A stretch of 64,000 nucleotides of DNA from Saprospiraceae bacterium (GTDB lineage: Bacteria; Bacteroidota; Bacteroidia; Chitinophagales; Saprospiraceae): assembly GCA_020629035.1 (NCBI GenBank), contig JAHDEC010000013.1, positions 43,534-107,533 on the forward strand, given 5' to 3'. The notes under the pieces are model-generated. The model had not been told where the DNA came from. It worked only from the letters and a program-made list of their open reading frames with translations, and did no database searches. The position numbers were made by a program, and so were the translations under genes. Each line of letters begins with the position of its first letter. Position 1 is the stretch's first letter. Shown in pieces: positions 38,208 to 47,679 of the stretch.

Positions 38208-38781
38208 GATTGTCTGTGTTTTTTAATAGAATCTCAGCTTTACTAAGCATTTCACCATTGTCGTCAAAAAGGAATTCAAATTTTTGATATTTGTCGTACC
38301 CTTTTGCTTTCACCACTAACTCATAGCGAGTTACAACTTCAGCATTATTTTTAAAATTTTGTCGTAGCACTGCATCAATCAATGAATTTGGACCACCTGA
38401 TAATTGGATTTGAGTTTTACAAATTTTATTCTTCTGATAATTATTATTAAGATATTTGCTTATATTTTGTTGAACCTTCGCAGGTATTTCTTTAAACTTA
38501 ATTTTGACTTCGATATCTTCAATTTCGCCCTTTGGGTTGAATTCAACACTATATTTTTTTGAGAGATGTTTCGTTTTAGCTTCAATTGAAGTATTGTTAA
38601 GCCCTTCTTCTTTATACCATTTAATTTTTTTCTTGAATCCAAGTTTGTCGACAAATTCAATAGCTATTTTAGGAACATCATCTTGATTTAGTCTATATTC
38701 CTTTTCATATTTAATCTGAGCTGTGCATGTATAAACTGTAATTAATATAAAAATTGATATTGTTGCTAGTCTTATAATCAT
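38197..38781 (-). CDS. Secreted PepSY-like protein of unknown function
   Basis: A 194-residue protein from the ATG at 38781, opening a signal peptide ending in YTCTAQ. The mature part has alternating strands and Lys-rich helices (LSKKYSVEFNPKGEIEDIEVKIKF), in the style of PepSY-like or BLIP-like periplasmic proteins. It overlaps the DUF2490 gene that follows, so the two may work together at the envelope. The family call is tentative. Confidence 0.55.
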   Translation of the reverse strand: MIIRLATISIFILITVYTCTAQIKYEKEYRLNQDDVPKIAIEFVDKLGFKKKIKWYKEEGLNNTSIEAKTKHLSKKYSVEFNPKGEIEDIEVKIKFKEIPAKVQQNISKYLNNNYQKNKICKTQIQLSGGPNSLIDAVLRQNFKNNAEVVTRYELVVKAKGYDKYQKFEFLFDDNGEMLSKAEILLKNTDNLEY

Positions 38782-38873
38782 GTTCAAATACAGCGATTGA
38801 TTTGTTTTCAAAATGCCAAGTTTTTGGATTTAAGCGAAATTAGCTGCACCAATTAATAATCATCAGTAACTGT

Positions 38874-40010
38874 CTACTCATTAAATTTTACAAAGCGCCC
38901 TCTATAAAACATATCTTGGTAATTTGCCTCTAGAAAGTACTGTCCATCTGAGAGGGAAGAAACGTCCATAGAGCTTCCACCAAAATCATGGTTAAGGACA
39001 CATTCTCCTTGAGCATTGGATATTTTAATTTGTTCAAAATTGATATCAAACTGTATAAATTCGTTTGCAGGATTGGGGAAAACTTGTAACTCGTGGATAA
39101 ACGTGTTCTCGGTATATAACCATATGCAATCAGCAAAAAATTGGATGCGATCATCCACTAAACCTCCTTCTATTATATCATCCTTAAGATTTACTTCTCC
39201 CCTTAAAAATTGAATAAATGGCATTAGATAATCATACACCACCTCATGCTGTTCTGCCCTTGTTATAGAAATATCACTGCCAGCAGCAGCTTCACCTAAA
39301 TCGCAAGTAAAACTTTCATTCGCAAAGAAGCAATGTCCTCCTCCTATAATGTCAATTCTACTAATACACTCTGTAGGAATTACATATTCATGAAATAAAT
39401 CTGCATGATCTTCAGCAGGCGTAACTTGATCTTCTAATCCGGTGAACATTAAATAGTGAGAAAATCCATTATTATTTGAAAATACAGCGGATGGATCAGT
39501 TTCAGCGGGTGCAAAGGTGGTAATTAACAATAAATCAGCTACATGTTCGCTAGCTAAAACAGCGGCACCACCACCCATTGAGTGTCCCATTAATATTCCA
39601 TCTTTAGATAGTTTTTCGTAAAAAATCGAACCCTCATCTGCGGCCCATAAGCGTACTTCATTTAAGGCAAAGGCTAGATCAAGTGCAAAAGCCTCGTGAT
39701 CTGGACTGAATGTATTTTCAGTATCAACCATTAAAACTACAAGTCCATTAGGTACAAGATAATCTACCAGGTTTTGATACGTGTCTATCGGTATAACGAA
39801 ACCATGGCCAAAGCTGATCACATGAAAGATTCCCTCTTCTACTTCTTTATCCAAACCAGCTTCCTTAGCTGGATAATACATCGTAACATCTATCGTGCGT
39901 GCCCTAGTTTCGTCGTATAGACTCAGATTAGAATAAGCTATCTCAGCATTTTGTCCAATAGAAAGGCTTGCAACACTTAGCAACAAAATACTCATTATAG
40001 CTTTTTTCAT
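38874..40010 (-). CDS. Secreted alpha/beta hydrolase with T9SS type-A sorting domain
   Basis: A 378-residue protein with a signal peptide (about 1-19, LSIGQ). The catalytic domain (about 20-290) has the nucleophile elbow GHSMGGG with Ser near 143, a region HVISFGHGF and a late His in GGGHCFF, as in PAF-acetylhydrolase or chlorophyllase-type esterases. The last 75 residues are a type-A sorting domain (FPNPANEFIQFDI, LSDGQYFLEANYQ). It should act outside the cell on an ester or lipid substrate. Its start is 1 bp after the bshB1 stop, so it is in the same operon as cytoplasmic genes. Confidence 0.88.
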   Translation of the reverse strand: MKKAIMSILLLSVASLSIGQNAEIAYSNLSLYDETRARTIDVTMYYPAKEAGLDKEVEEGIFHVISFGHGFVIPIDTYQNLVDYLVPNGLVVLMVDTENTFSPDHEAFALDLAFALNEVRLWAADEGSIFYEKLSKDGILMGHSMGGGAAVLASEHVADLLLITTFAPAETDPSAVFSNNNGFSHYLMFTGLEDQVTPAEDHADLFHEYVIPTECISRIDIIGGGHCFFANESFTCDLGEAAAGSDISITRAEQHEVVYDYLMPFIQFLRGEVNLKDDIIEGGLVDDRIQFFADCIWLYTENTFIHELQVFPNPANEFIQFDINFEQIKISNAQGECVLNHDFGGSSMDVSSLSDGQYFLEANYQDMFYRGRFVKFNE

Positions 40011-40011
40011 A

Positions 40012-40734
40012 TTATCGAAGTTTTAATAAATCATCAATCCCTAAGTACTTTTCGCAGGTAAAACCTTCAGCATAATTGGCTCCAATTTGTCTACCATAGG
40101 TTAAATCTCGAGCTTTTACATAGTCTAAAAATTCTTTGCCAGAAATAGGCGTTTCTGGTTCATCTTTATCCGATAAATAGAACTGTGATTTGAAACACAG
40201 TATGGCTTCCATTTTTTGTTCAATATACTTAGAAGTATCCACCACTATATCAGGATCTAAATGTCTATCTTGAATATAGTTTAAAACCATATCAGGCCTG
40301 TGTTTTTCTTGATTAGCACCGTTTTCATCATTCGTTTCTATTTTCATCAATCCCGATAAAAAGCATGCTCGATTTATTAATGCTGATGCTCTTCCATGAT
40401 CTGGGTGACGATCACTGATTGCATTAGCTAACACCAATTTGGGCTTTGTAGCTCTTACGATTTGGATGATTTTAAGCAAATTTTCTTCCGTAATTTCAGC
40501 AAAACCATCCCTCATTCCTAAATTTACTCTGAACTTAGCTCCAATAATCTTTCTTGCTTCTTCTGCCTCGATTAAGCGTAAAGGTCCACTACCTCTTGTC
40601 CCTAATTCTCCTTGTGTCAAGTCGCAAATACCGACGGTATACCCATGATCGATATGCTTCATGAGCGTACCACTGCAACATAATTCTACATCATCAGGAT
40701 GTACTCCTATAGCTAATATGTCTATGTTTTCCAT
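40012..40734 (-). CDS. bshB1: Bacillithiol biosynthesis deacetylase BshB1
   Basis: A 240-residue LmbE/PIG-L-type zinc deacetylase. The metal motif GVHPDDVEL (His12, Asp15) and a second motif SDRHPDHGRA are visible, with LTQGELGTRG between them; this is the BshB1 signature. It removes the acetyl group from N-acetylglucosaminyl-malate in bacillithiol synthesis in the cytoplasm. It follows fabH by 8 bp and precedes the hydrolase gene by 1 bp. bshA and bshC are not in this window. Confidence 0.92.
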   Translation of the reverse strand: MENIDILAIGVHPDDVELCCSGTLMKHIDHGYTVGICDLTQGELGTRGSGPLRLIEAEEARKIIGAKFRVNLGMRDGFAEITEENLLKIIQIVRATKPKLVLANAISDRHPDHGRASALINRACFLSGLMKIETNDENGANQEKHRPDMVLNYIQDRHLDPDIVVDTSKYIEQKMEAILCFKSQFYLSDKDEPETPISGKEFLDYVKARDLTYGRQIGANYAEGFTCEKYLGIDDLLKLR

Positions 40735-40742
40735 TTATTATT

Positions 40743-41804
40743 TTACCAATGTAATAAGGCACTGCCCCAAGTAAATCCGCTACCAAATGCAGCTAAACAT
40801 ACTAAATCACCTTCTTTAATCAACTTCTTTTCCCAGGCCTCTGATAATGCAATCGGAATGGAAGCAGCGGTTGTATTTCCATATTTGTGGATATTATTAT
40901 ATACCTGATCATCTCGTAATTTCAACAGCTTTTGTACAAAACCAGCTATTCTTAAATTGGCCTGATGTGGGATTAGCATGGCTAAATCTGTAGTAGAATA
41001 TCCTGTTTTGTTTAAGGCCTCCATGATAACCTCAGGAAATTTCTTTACCGCGTTTTTAAATACTAACTGACCATTCATATTAGGATAAATTAAATCATTA
41101 TCCAACATCGTTTGCGTCATGTAAATACCACCCGGTTTGTCTTCACTTGGAAATCCATACTTCTCTCTATCGCCGTGATAACCTCCATGTGAGCCTGGAT
41201 TGATAAAGGCTAGCTCTTCTGCATGTGTGCCATCCGAGTGTAGGTGAGTAGTGAGTATGCCCTGGTTTTCTTTTTCTGTAGGCTGTAAAATAACAGCGCC
41301 CGCTCCATCTCCAAAAATAACGGTAACTCCTCTACCCTCTGTAGAAAAATCAAGCCCCATAGAATGCATTTCAGCTCCAACTAATAAAATATTCTTGTAC
41401 ATTCCGGTCTTAATAAATTGATCCGCCACTGACAATCCATAAATAAAACCAGAGCATTGATTTCTGATGTCTAGGGCTCCTACTTCTGTATTTGTTATGC
41501 CTAATTCGCGTTGAAGAAGCACCCCACAACCAGGAAAATAATAATCTGGGCTCAATGTTGCAAAAATGATGAAGTCTACATCTTCCTTCTTAATTCCTGC
41601 TCTTTCAATAGCTATTTTTGCTGCTTCAGCCCCAAGTGTAGTAGTGGTGTTTTCGTGTTTCTTTGCATATCTTCTAGACTGGATGCCTGTTCGTTCTCGG
41701 ATCCATTCGTCGGAGGTGTCCATGTACTTTGTTAGGTCATTATTGGTTACTTCATGTTCAGGAACATAATGACCTATCCCTGCAATTTTCGTTGAAATCG
41801 CCAT
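40743..41804 (-). CDS. fabH: 3-oxoacyl-ACP synthase III (FabH)
   Basis: A 353-residue KAS III. The catalytic triad is visible: Cys117 in DIRNQCSGF, a His in LIPHQANLRI and an Asn in KYGNTTAAS. The N-terminal EVTNNDL and TSDEWIRERTGI are family signatures. The enzyme condenses acetyl-CoA or another short acyl-CoA with malonyl-ACP to start fatty acid synthesis. Length is slightly above the usual 310-330, with an insert near 205-230. It sits in the mqnA-mscS-fabH-bshB1-hydrolase run. Confidence 0.93.
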   Translation of the reverse strand: MAISTKIAGIGHYVPEHEVTNNDLTKYMDTSDEWIRERTGIQSRRYAKKHENTTTTLGAEAAKIAIERAGIKKEDVDFIIFATLSPDYYFPGCGVLLQRELGITNTEVGALDIRNQCSGFIYGLSVADQFIKTGMYKNILLVGAEMHSMGLDFSTEGRGVTVIFGDGAGAVILQPTEKENQGILTTHLHSDGTHAEELAFINPGSHGGYHGDREKYGFPSEDKPGGIYMTQTMLDNDLIYPNMNGQLVFKNAVKKFPEVIMEALNKTGYSTTDLAMLIPHQANLRIAGFVQKLLKLRDDQVYNNIHKYGNTTAASIPIALSEAWEKKLIKEGDLVCLAAFGSGFTWGSALLHW

Positions 41805-41843
41805 AAATGTAAGTTTTGTACCTATGAAAATAGTAAGAATATA

Positions 41844-42665
41844 TTATACGCCTATAGGTCCTAATTCTACACCTTCAGAGTAAGCAGCCTTAACATCGTT
41901 TTTACCCATGGCTGATTTGACCTTTTCTGCCACTTCTACCATTGCTTTTTCATAATTTTGAATAGTGCAATATGGCTTTATTTCTACCTTCACATTGTGA
42001 CTCTCAAAAGCCCCAATTCCAATTAAAGCTTCTTTTTCTTTAGAAACATATTGACATTCCTCTAGGACGGAATCAACGATCTTTTTTACTTTATCAAAAC
42101 GCTCCTCGTATGGCATATAAAAATCAACATTGAACCTCATCAGGTTATCTTCACCTGTGGAATTGACAATGACCTCTCCTATTGCCATCCCGTTAGGTAT
42201 GATTATCATTTCATTATCAAGACTTTCAATTACCGTATTTATGATTTGGATCTCTTTAACAAAACCTGCATTTTCTCCAATCGTAATAAAATCACCCACC
42301 TTATAAGGCTTAAAAATTAACAATAAAACGCCTGAAGCTATATGACCTAAAGACCCCTGAAGAGCCATACCAATGGCAAAAACCAAAGCACCAAAAACAG
42401 CAACAAAGGAGGTCGTCTCAATCCCTAATACAGCCGCAACTATGGCTAATAAAACCAATTTCAGTCCAACAGAAATGATAGACATCGTAAAAGGCTTTAT
42501 AGTGGGATCGATATTCGAATTATCTAATTTCCCTCTTACAAATACTTCTAACTTTTTTATTACCCACCAACTAATTACAAGAACTGCAATAGCTGCAACT
42601 AATCTGGGTGACCATTCTAAAATAAGCTTCAGATTACTTATTACTACATCATACATTTTATCCAT
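41844..42665 (-). CDS. MscS-family small-conductance mechanosensitive channel
   Basis: A 273-residue protein with three membrane segments in the first 110 residues, the last the Gly/Ala-rich pore helix (AVFGALVFAIGMALQGSLGH), then the beta domain (VGDFITIGENAGFVKEI, IIPNG) and a C-terminal alpha/beta part. This is the usual MscS layout and length. It releases solutes at low osmolarity. It starts 21 bp after the mqnA stop and ends 39 bp before fabH. Confidence 0.93.
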   Translation of the reverse strand: MDKMYDVVISNLKLILEWSPRLVAAIAVLVISWWVIKKLEVFVRGKLDNSNIDPTIKPFTMSIISVGLKLVLLAIVAAVLGIETTSFVAVFGALVFAIGMALQGSLGHIASGVLLLIFKPYKVGDFITIGENAGFVKEIQIINTVIESLDNEMIIIPNGMAIGEVIVNSTGEDNLMRFNVDFYMPYEERFDKVKKIVDSVLEECQYVSKEKEALIGIGAFESHNVKVEIKPYCTIQNYEKAMVEVAEKVKSAMGKNDVKAAYSEGVELGPIGV

Positions 42666-42686
42666 ATACAGTATTTAAACCCAATA

Positions 42687-43418
42687 TTACAATGCTAAAA
42701 TTTTATTCAGAAAAACTTTAAGACTTTTTTGCATCATATCATCAAGCGAAAATTTAATATGATGGCTAAGATACTTCCTTAAGCCTGCTATCTCATGATT
42801 AGAATCTGGCAACCATTGATTAGGTTCATGAATTGACTCTTTAAAGGCTGAGAGCATATCATTTACAGCATCATCTGGAAGATGTTTATTTTTAAGCCAA
42901 ACGGCAAAAACAAAGGGTAAGCCTGTGTGTAGCTTCCAACATGCTCCCAAATCATAGCTAAAGGCATATTTACCTTCGGCCTGAAAAACCTTATCTCCAA
43001 TACTCACTCGTGCTTCACCCTGTGCTAATGCCTGCATGTAATCTCTTCGAATAAAGCGTGGTTTAATATTCCAATACTCTCTACATAAAACTTGAACAAG
43101 CGCGTTCGAAGTTCTAGAATGAGGATCTAAAACTATAGTTTCAATGCTTTCAATAGATTCGTTGCTAAATAAACAAACGGTTCTTACTTCACCATCACAT
43201 GCAATCCCATAATCGGGTAATATTTCGTAATCATTTAACTCGTGGAGAACGCCAACCGGCACTAACGCTATGTCAACTGCTTTGTCTTTAAAAAGTTGGG
43301 CACAAACCGCTGGAACTTCATCGAAAATATGATATGCTTTATCTGTCAGTAAATGCTTGAAAGCATAATTATATGGAGCAGTATTATGATAATTTATGTA
43401 TGCTATCTTTAGTGACAT
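42687..43418 (-). CDS. mqnA: Chorismate dehydratase MqnA, futalosine menaquinone pathway
   Basis: A 243-residue protein started at the ATG at 43418 (MSLKIAYINYHNTAPY); the TTG 84 bases upstream would add a non-family leader. N-terminal NTAPYNYAF, VPVGVLHEL and LDPHSRTSNALV are the MqnA/MqnD periplasmic-binding-fold signatures, and the family line favours MqnA. It dehydrates chorismate to 3-enolpyruvylbenzoate, the first step of the futalosine route to menaquinone. It heads the five-gene minus-strand run. Confidence 0.85.
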   Translation of the reverse strand: MSLKIAYINYHNTAPYNYAFKHLLTDKAYHIFDEVPAVCAQLFKDKAVDIALVPVGVLHELNDYEILPDYGIACDGEVRTVCLFSNESIESIETIVLDPHSRTSNALVQVLCREYWNIKPRFIRRDYMQALAQGEARVSIGDKVFQAEGKYAFSYDLGACWKLHTGLPFVFAVWLKNKHLPDDAVNDMLSAFKESIHEPNQWLPDSNHEIAGLRKYLSHHIKFSLDDMMQKSLKVFLNKILAL

Positions 43419-43556
43419 ATCTACTTTACTAACTGAAGATTTAGGCAATTGTTTAGCTTTAGTCTTGTAAACTTTCAGGGATGCAAATGTAATTAAATGC
43501 AATCGCTAAAGTAAACCCTTGAATTACAATATATTTATGGCAAGAATGATACGTGA

Positions 43557-44459
43557 ATGAAATTTGGAAAGACTGAAAATTATCAAGCCGTTGACTTTAT
43601 TGAAATTGCAAGCTTTAAAGTGGATACCAGTCTCTTAAGTCAATCTAAGAAACAGCAAACAAATGTGTATCTAGGAGCAACTGGCTGGAGTAATCCAACT
43701 TGGAAAAACCTAATTTATCCAGCTAAAACAGCCAGCTCGCAATTCTTACATCATTATAGTAAACAATTTAAAACCATCGAATTAAATAGCACTTTTTATG
43801 GGATTCCAACATTGGAAAAAATAGAAAAATGGCTAAATGATACTCCTAAAGATTTTAAATTCTGCCCCAAATTCCCCCAATCACTTTCGCATCGAAAAGA
43901 CTTTGGTCAGTCAAGTGGAGCACTCATTAAATGGTTTGAAGCACTAGATCATCTAAAAGAAAAACTGGGTTCCACCTTTATCCAATTTCCTAATTATTAT
44001 GACATTGGCAAACTAAAAAATCAAATAGCTCATCTTGCTCGTTTTAGTGAGTCATTTCCATTAACGGTAGAGTTACGAAATGAGAACTGTTATAAAAGGG
44101 AGCAATTTGAATCAATAAAGCGTTTATGCAGTGAGCATAATATTGGTTTAGTCATTACGGATGTAGCAGGAAATAGAGCCATTTACCATCATACATTTTT
44201 GCAAAATCATCTGATCATACGATGGGTTGGAAATGAAGATAATCTGCATAATCAAAAACGATTAGAACATTTGAAAAACCTGATTGTTTCCTGGTCTCAG
44301 GTGGGGCATTTTGATTTATATTTTATGGTTCATCATCCAGATATTAATCAAGTTCCCAAAACATGTCAATCCTTCACCAATTTATTTAAGGATAGCACGA
44401 ATATTGCATTACATCCGTTAGATCTAATTAGTACATCTCAAGCAAGCCTTTTTGATTAA
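43557..44459 (+). CDS. DUF72-family protein (YecE-like)
   Basis: A 300-residue protein with the DUF72 TIM-barrel signatures LGATGWSNPTWKN, TIELNSTFYG and FCPKFPQSLSH, and later VELRNENCY and ITDVAGNRA. About 35 residues precede the family start, so the true start may be slightly downstream, but no better ATG is obvious. Biochemical role of DUF72 is not settled. The stop overlaps the ppk1 start in TAATG. Confidence 0.85.
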   Translation: MKFGKTENYQAVDFIEIASFKVDTSLLSQSKKQQTNVYLGATGWSNPTWKNLIYPAKTASSQFLHHYSKQFKTIELNSTFYGIPTLEKIEKWLNDTPKDFKFCPKFPQSLSHRKDFGQSSGALIKWFEALDHLKEKLGSTFIQFPNYYDIGKLKNQIAHLARFSESFPLTVELRNENCYKREQFESIKRLCSEHNIGLVITDVAGNRAIYHHTFLQNHLIIRWVGNEDNLHNQKRLEHLKNLIVSWSQVGHFDLYFMVHHPDINQVPKTCQSFTNLFKDSTNIALHPLDLISTSQASLFD

Positions 44460-46531
44460 TGAAAGTAGTTCCTTATATACACAGAGATTTAAGTTGGTTA
44501 TCCTTTAATTATAGGGTTTTGCAAGAAGCCAAAGATCCGAATGTTCCCTTGTTAGAACGACTGAAGTTCCTCGCGATTTTTTCTTCTAATCTGGATGAAT
44601 TTTTTAGGGTTCGAGTAGCAAACCATAGAAACTTAGTACGGGCAGGTAAGAAAACTCAAAAAAACTTGGCATTCGAACCAGAAAAGGTTTTGGTTCGGAT
44701 TCTAAATATTGTCAACAAACAACAAGAAGAATTCAGTAGCATCTTTGAGGAACAAATCTTGCCTGATTTAATAAAAGTAGGAATACAGGTAAAACGAAAA
44801 AAATTCAGTCCTGAACAGCTTGAGTTCATGACAGAATATTTTATAGACCATTTGCAACCCTTTGTCCACCCTATCATATTGCTTGAAGATAAAGTGAAAC
44901 CTTTTCTAAATAATGCTAATATTTATTTGGCAGTAGAACTAAAGGATAAAGTAAAAAGCTCGGCAAAGGAGATGTATGCCTTACTGAGGATACCTTCAGA
45001 CAAAAAACCAAGGTTTATAGAATTACCCAGTAAAAAGAAAGATAAAAGGGTGATAGTTCTATTGGATGACATCGTTAGAAATGCGGCCGAGCTCATTTTC
45101 CCAGGCTTTAATATCATTGGTAGTTACTCCATTAAGCTCTCTCGAGATGCTGAGTTATACATCGATGATGAATTTTCAGGGGATTTAATAGCCAAGGTTA
45201 AAAAAAGTCTAAGCAAGCGAAATATTGGAGTTGCTTCTCGACTTGTCTATGATCGAAAAATCCCAGCCCCTTTTTTAAACTATTTAATGAATGCTTTCAG
45301 CATTCATAAGTATGATTTATCGCCTGAGGGCCGTCAACATAATAATTCTGATTTTTTCAAATTCCCAAGTTTTGGATTATCAAATTTGAAGGACCCCGAC
45401 TTAGCTCCGCTAAGCTATCCGCCTCTAGAGAAAGCAAAATCTATCTTTGACAAAGTTCAGGAGAAGGATCATATGCTCTACTTTCCTTACAACAGCTATG
45501 AGTCTGTTGTCCAATTTTTTGAGCAAGCGGCCGATGATCCGGATGTAACCCATATTAAAATTATTCAGTATCGAGTTGCAAAGAAATCTCGCATTATGAA
45601 TGCCTTGATGAAGGCTGTTAAGATGGGCAAACAGGTTACAGCCTTTATCGAAATTAAAGCGCGATTTGATGAGGAGGCTAATCTTGCTTGGGGTGAAAAG
45701 TTAGAAGATGCTGGTGTAACCGTTTTTTATTCTATGCCGGGCTTAAAAGTCCATTCTAAAATGGCTATCGTGCGCAAAGTGGTCAATAAAAAAGACTTAT
45801 TTTACTCGTATATAAGCACGGGCAATTTCCATGAAGATACCGCAAAGTTGTATACTGATTTTGGTATGTTTACCGCAGATTCCCGGATCACTGGGGAAGT
45901 AATTAAGCTTTTCAGATACCTAGAAACTAAACGACTTCCTGAGCAGCCATTTGAGCATATTTTAGTTGGTCAATTTAATCTTAATCAACAGCTAGAGTCA
46001 CTGATTGATGCCGAAATAGATAATGCAAAGGCAGGTAAAAAGGCTAAAATAACCTTGAAGCTAAATAGTCTGCAGGACAAGGATATGATCAAGCGCTTAT
46101 ACAAAGCAAGCAATGCGGGTGTTAAAATTAAAATCATCGTCAGAGGGATTTGCTCCTTAGTGCCCGGACTAGCCAATTTCAGTGAAAACATTGAATGCAT
46201 AAGTATCATTGACCGATTCTTGGAGCATCCAAGAGTATTTATTTTTGAAAACGATGGTAAAGAGAAAATGTTTATTTCTTCTGCAGATTGGATGGTAAGG
46301 AACTTGCACCATAGGATAGAAACTATAGTTCCAGTCTATAACAAAGACCTTAAAAAGTTTATTAAGAAAATCTTGGCTATCCAATTTAGCGACAATACAA
46401 AGGCAAGAGTTATTGATAAGTCTCAGTCAAATAGTTATAAAAGTGATGACACTAACCTCTCTGTGCGCTCACAAGTAGAAATCTATCATTTTATTAAACG
46501 AAACTTAGAGCTTAAAGCCTGGACTGGTTAA
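44459..46531 (+). CDS. ppk1: Polyphosphate kinase 1
   Basis: A 690-residue enzyme with the PPK1 N-terminal domain (RDLSWLSFNYRVLQEA), head domain and the two phospholipase-D-like catalytic domains. The autophosphorylated His lies in GLKVHSKMAI near residue 431, and a second conserved His is in LHHRIETIV near 616. It reversibly makes polyphosphate from ATP. It begins in the stop codon of the DUF72 gene, so the two are coupled. The stop codon ends 1 bp before that of the convergent aro gene. Confidence 0.94.
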   Translation: MKVVPYIHRDLSWLSFNYRVLQEAKDPNVPLLERLKFLAIFSSNLDEFFRVRVANHRNLVRAGKKTQKNLAFEPEKVLVRILNIVNKQQEEFSSIFEEQILPDLIKVGIQVKRKKFSPEQLEFMTEYFIDHLQPFVHPIILLEDKVKPFLNNANIYLAVELKDKVKSSAKEMYALLRIPSDKKPRFIELPSKKKDKRVIVLLDDIVRNAAELIFPGFNIIGSYSIKLSRDAELYIDDEFSGDLIAKVKKSLSKRNIGVASRLVYDRKIPAPFLNYLMNAFSIHKYDLSPEGRQHNNSDFFKFPSFGLSNLKDPDLAPLSYPPLEKAKSIFDKVQEKDHMLYFPYNSYESVVQFFEQAADDPDVTHIKIIQYRVAKKSRIMNALMKAVKMGKQVTAFIEIKARFDEEANLAWGEKLEDAGVTVFYSMPGLKVHSKMAIVRKVVNKKDLFYSYISTGNFHEDTAKLYTDFGMFTADSRITGEVIKLFRYLETKRLPEQPFEHILVGQFNLNQQLESLIDAEIDNAKAGKKAKITLKLNSLQDKDMIKRLYKASNAGVKIKIIVRGICSLVPGLANFSENIECISIIDRFLEHPRVFIFENDGKEKMFISSADWMVRNLHHRIETIVPVYNKDLKKFIKKILAIQFSDNTKARVIDKSQSNSYKSDDTNLSVRSQVEIYHFIKRNLELKAWTG

Positions 46532-46532
46532 T

Positions 46533-47588
46533 TTATTTTTTTTGGAAGTATTTTGATTGCTGCTTGATACTTTCTAAGTGTATTTGTCCGACTAGTTTGT
46601 CTAGAAAATTGGCTCCTAAACCGAGTGCTAAGCCTCTTTCGTGATATTTATCTCGGATATCCTTCCATCTTTTTTCATCTAAGATGGTAATATTCTGAGC
46701 CTTCTTTTCTTTTCCTACTTTGAGGGCTAGTTTCATTCGCTCACCTAAAAGTTGTACAATTTGATCATCCAAACTATCAATATCTTGTCGCATTTCATGT
46801 AGAAGTGCTTTATCCTGAAATTCATCATCCCTAACTACAATACTTTGAATTAAGTCTTTAAGTACCTCAGGTGTAATTTGCTGAGCAGCATCACTCCAGG
46901 CTTCATCTGGAGTAATATGGCTTTCTACCATTAATCCATCAAAATTAAGATCCATGGCAGTTTGGGATACTTCATAAAGTGTATCTCTTCGACCACATAT
47001 ATGACTTGGATCGCATAACATTGGGATCTCAGGTCTAGCCTCTCTAAAGGCTATAGGAATTTGCCAATTTGGTCGATTTCTATAGTAATGTTCGGAGTAG
47101 TTAGAAAAACCTCTATGGATAGCTCCTATCTGCTCAAGACCTACTTTTTCTAGTCTTTCAACTGCTCCTAACCATAAAGCTAAATCCGGATTAATGGGGT
47201 TTTTAACCATTATGGGAGTGTTTGTTCCTCGCAATGCGTCAGCTATTTCTTGGACCGCAAACGGATTTACAGTCGTTCTTGCACCAATCCAAAGCATATC
47301 TATTCCAAAGTCTAAACATAACTCCACATGTCTTGCTTTTGCCACTTCGACTGTCAAAGGAATTCCAGTTTGTTCTCTGGCCTTCACCATCCAAGGTAAA
47401 CCTTTTGCTCCTATGCCTTCAAAAGAATTCGGCCTAGTACGAGGCTTCCAGATTCCACCTCTTAGAATATCTGCATTTCCAGCAGTCTTTAATCTTAGAG
47501 CGGTTTCTATAAATTGCTCTTCGGTTTCCACACTGCAAGGACCAGCTATCAGAATCGGTCGCTTTATTATATCAAAAACGTTATTCAT
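46533..47588 (-). CDS. Bifunctional DAHP synthase / chorismate mutase type II
   Basis: A 351-residue protein started at the ATG at 47588. An in-frame GTG at 47612 lies in the loop of a hairpin and is rejected. Residues 1-255 are the class I beta DAHP synthase (LIAGPCSVE, ILRGGIWKPRT, CDPSHICGRRD), and about 265-345 are an AroQ-type chorismate mutase helix bundle (RQDIDSLDDQIVQLLGERM). The enzyme makes the first shikimate-pathway intermediate and also converts chorismate to prephenate. Such fused enzymes are often controlled by prephenate. A leader peptide and terminator-like hairpin just upstream suggest attenuation. Confidence 0.92.
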   Translation of the reverse strand: MNNVFDIIKRPILIAGPCSVETEEQFIETALRLKTAGNADILRGGIWKPRTRPNSFEGIGAKGLPWMVKAREQTGIPLTVEVAKARHVELCLDFGIDMLWIGARTTVNPFAVQEIADALRGTNTPIMVKNPINPDLALWLGAVERLEKVGLEQIGAIHRGFSNYSEHYYRNRPNWQIPIAFREARPEIPMLCDPSHICGRRDTLYEVSQTAMDLNFDGLMVESHITPDEAWSDAAQQITPEVLKDLIQSIVVRDDEFQDKALLHEMRQDIDSLDDQIVQLLGERMKLALKVGKEKKAQNITILDEKRWKDIRDKYHERGLALGLGANFLDKLVGQIHLESIKQQSKYFQKK

Positions 47589-47662
47589 ATGGTATAAATA
47601 AAAAGAGTCCACGCTGAAGTTATGGACTCTTTTTTAACTTTAAAAAATAGCAAATTATACAT
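47585..47662 (-). CDS. Putative aromatic-rich leader peptide of the DAHP synthase gene
   Basis: A 25-codon frame opening with ATG at 47662 and ending in TGA at 47585. The last base of its penultimate codon and the TGA form ATGA with the aro start at 47588. Tyr2, Phe6, Phe7, Trp18, Phe21 and Tyr23 make six of 25 residues aromatic, with all three aromatic amino acids present. It spans a terminator-like hairpin. A TAnnTTTG box lies just upstream. Coding status is unproven; it is supported by composition, overlap and position only. Confidence 0.4.
   Translation of the reverse strand: MYNLLFFKVKKESITSAWTLFIYTI
47600..47634 (-). promoter_or_regulatory. Putative transcription attenuator before the DAHP synthase gene
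   Basis: On the minus strand AAAAAGAGTCCA (47634-47623) pairs with TGGACTCTTTTT (47611-47600) over 12 bp with an 11-nt loop, and the 3' arm runs into a U-rich tract ending 11 bases before the aro ATG. This is intrinsic terminator architecture in a 5' leader. An antiterminator fold was not worked out. The region lies after the OmpA terminator at 47738-47767. Confidence 0.5.
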
Positions 47663-47679
47663 GCTATTGTCTTTCTATT

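Noticed and set aside
47588..47612. GTG at 47612 as start of the DAHP synthase gene
   Set aside because: It is in the loop of the hairpin and adds eight residues not part of the family; the ATG at 47588 fits better.
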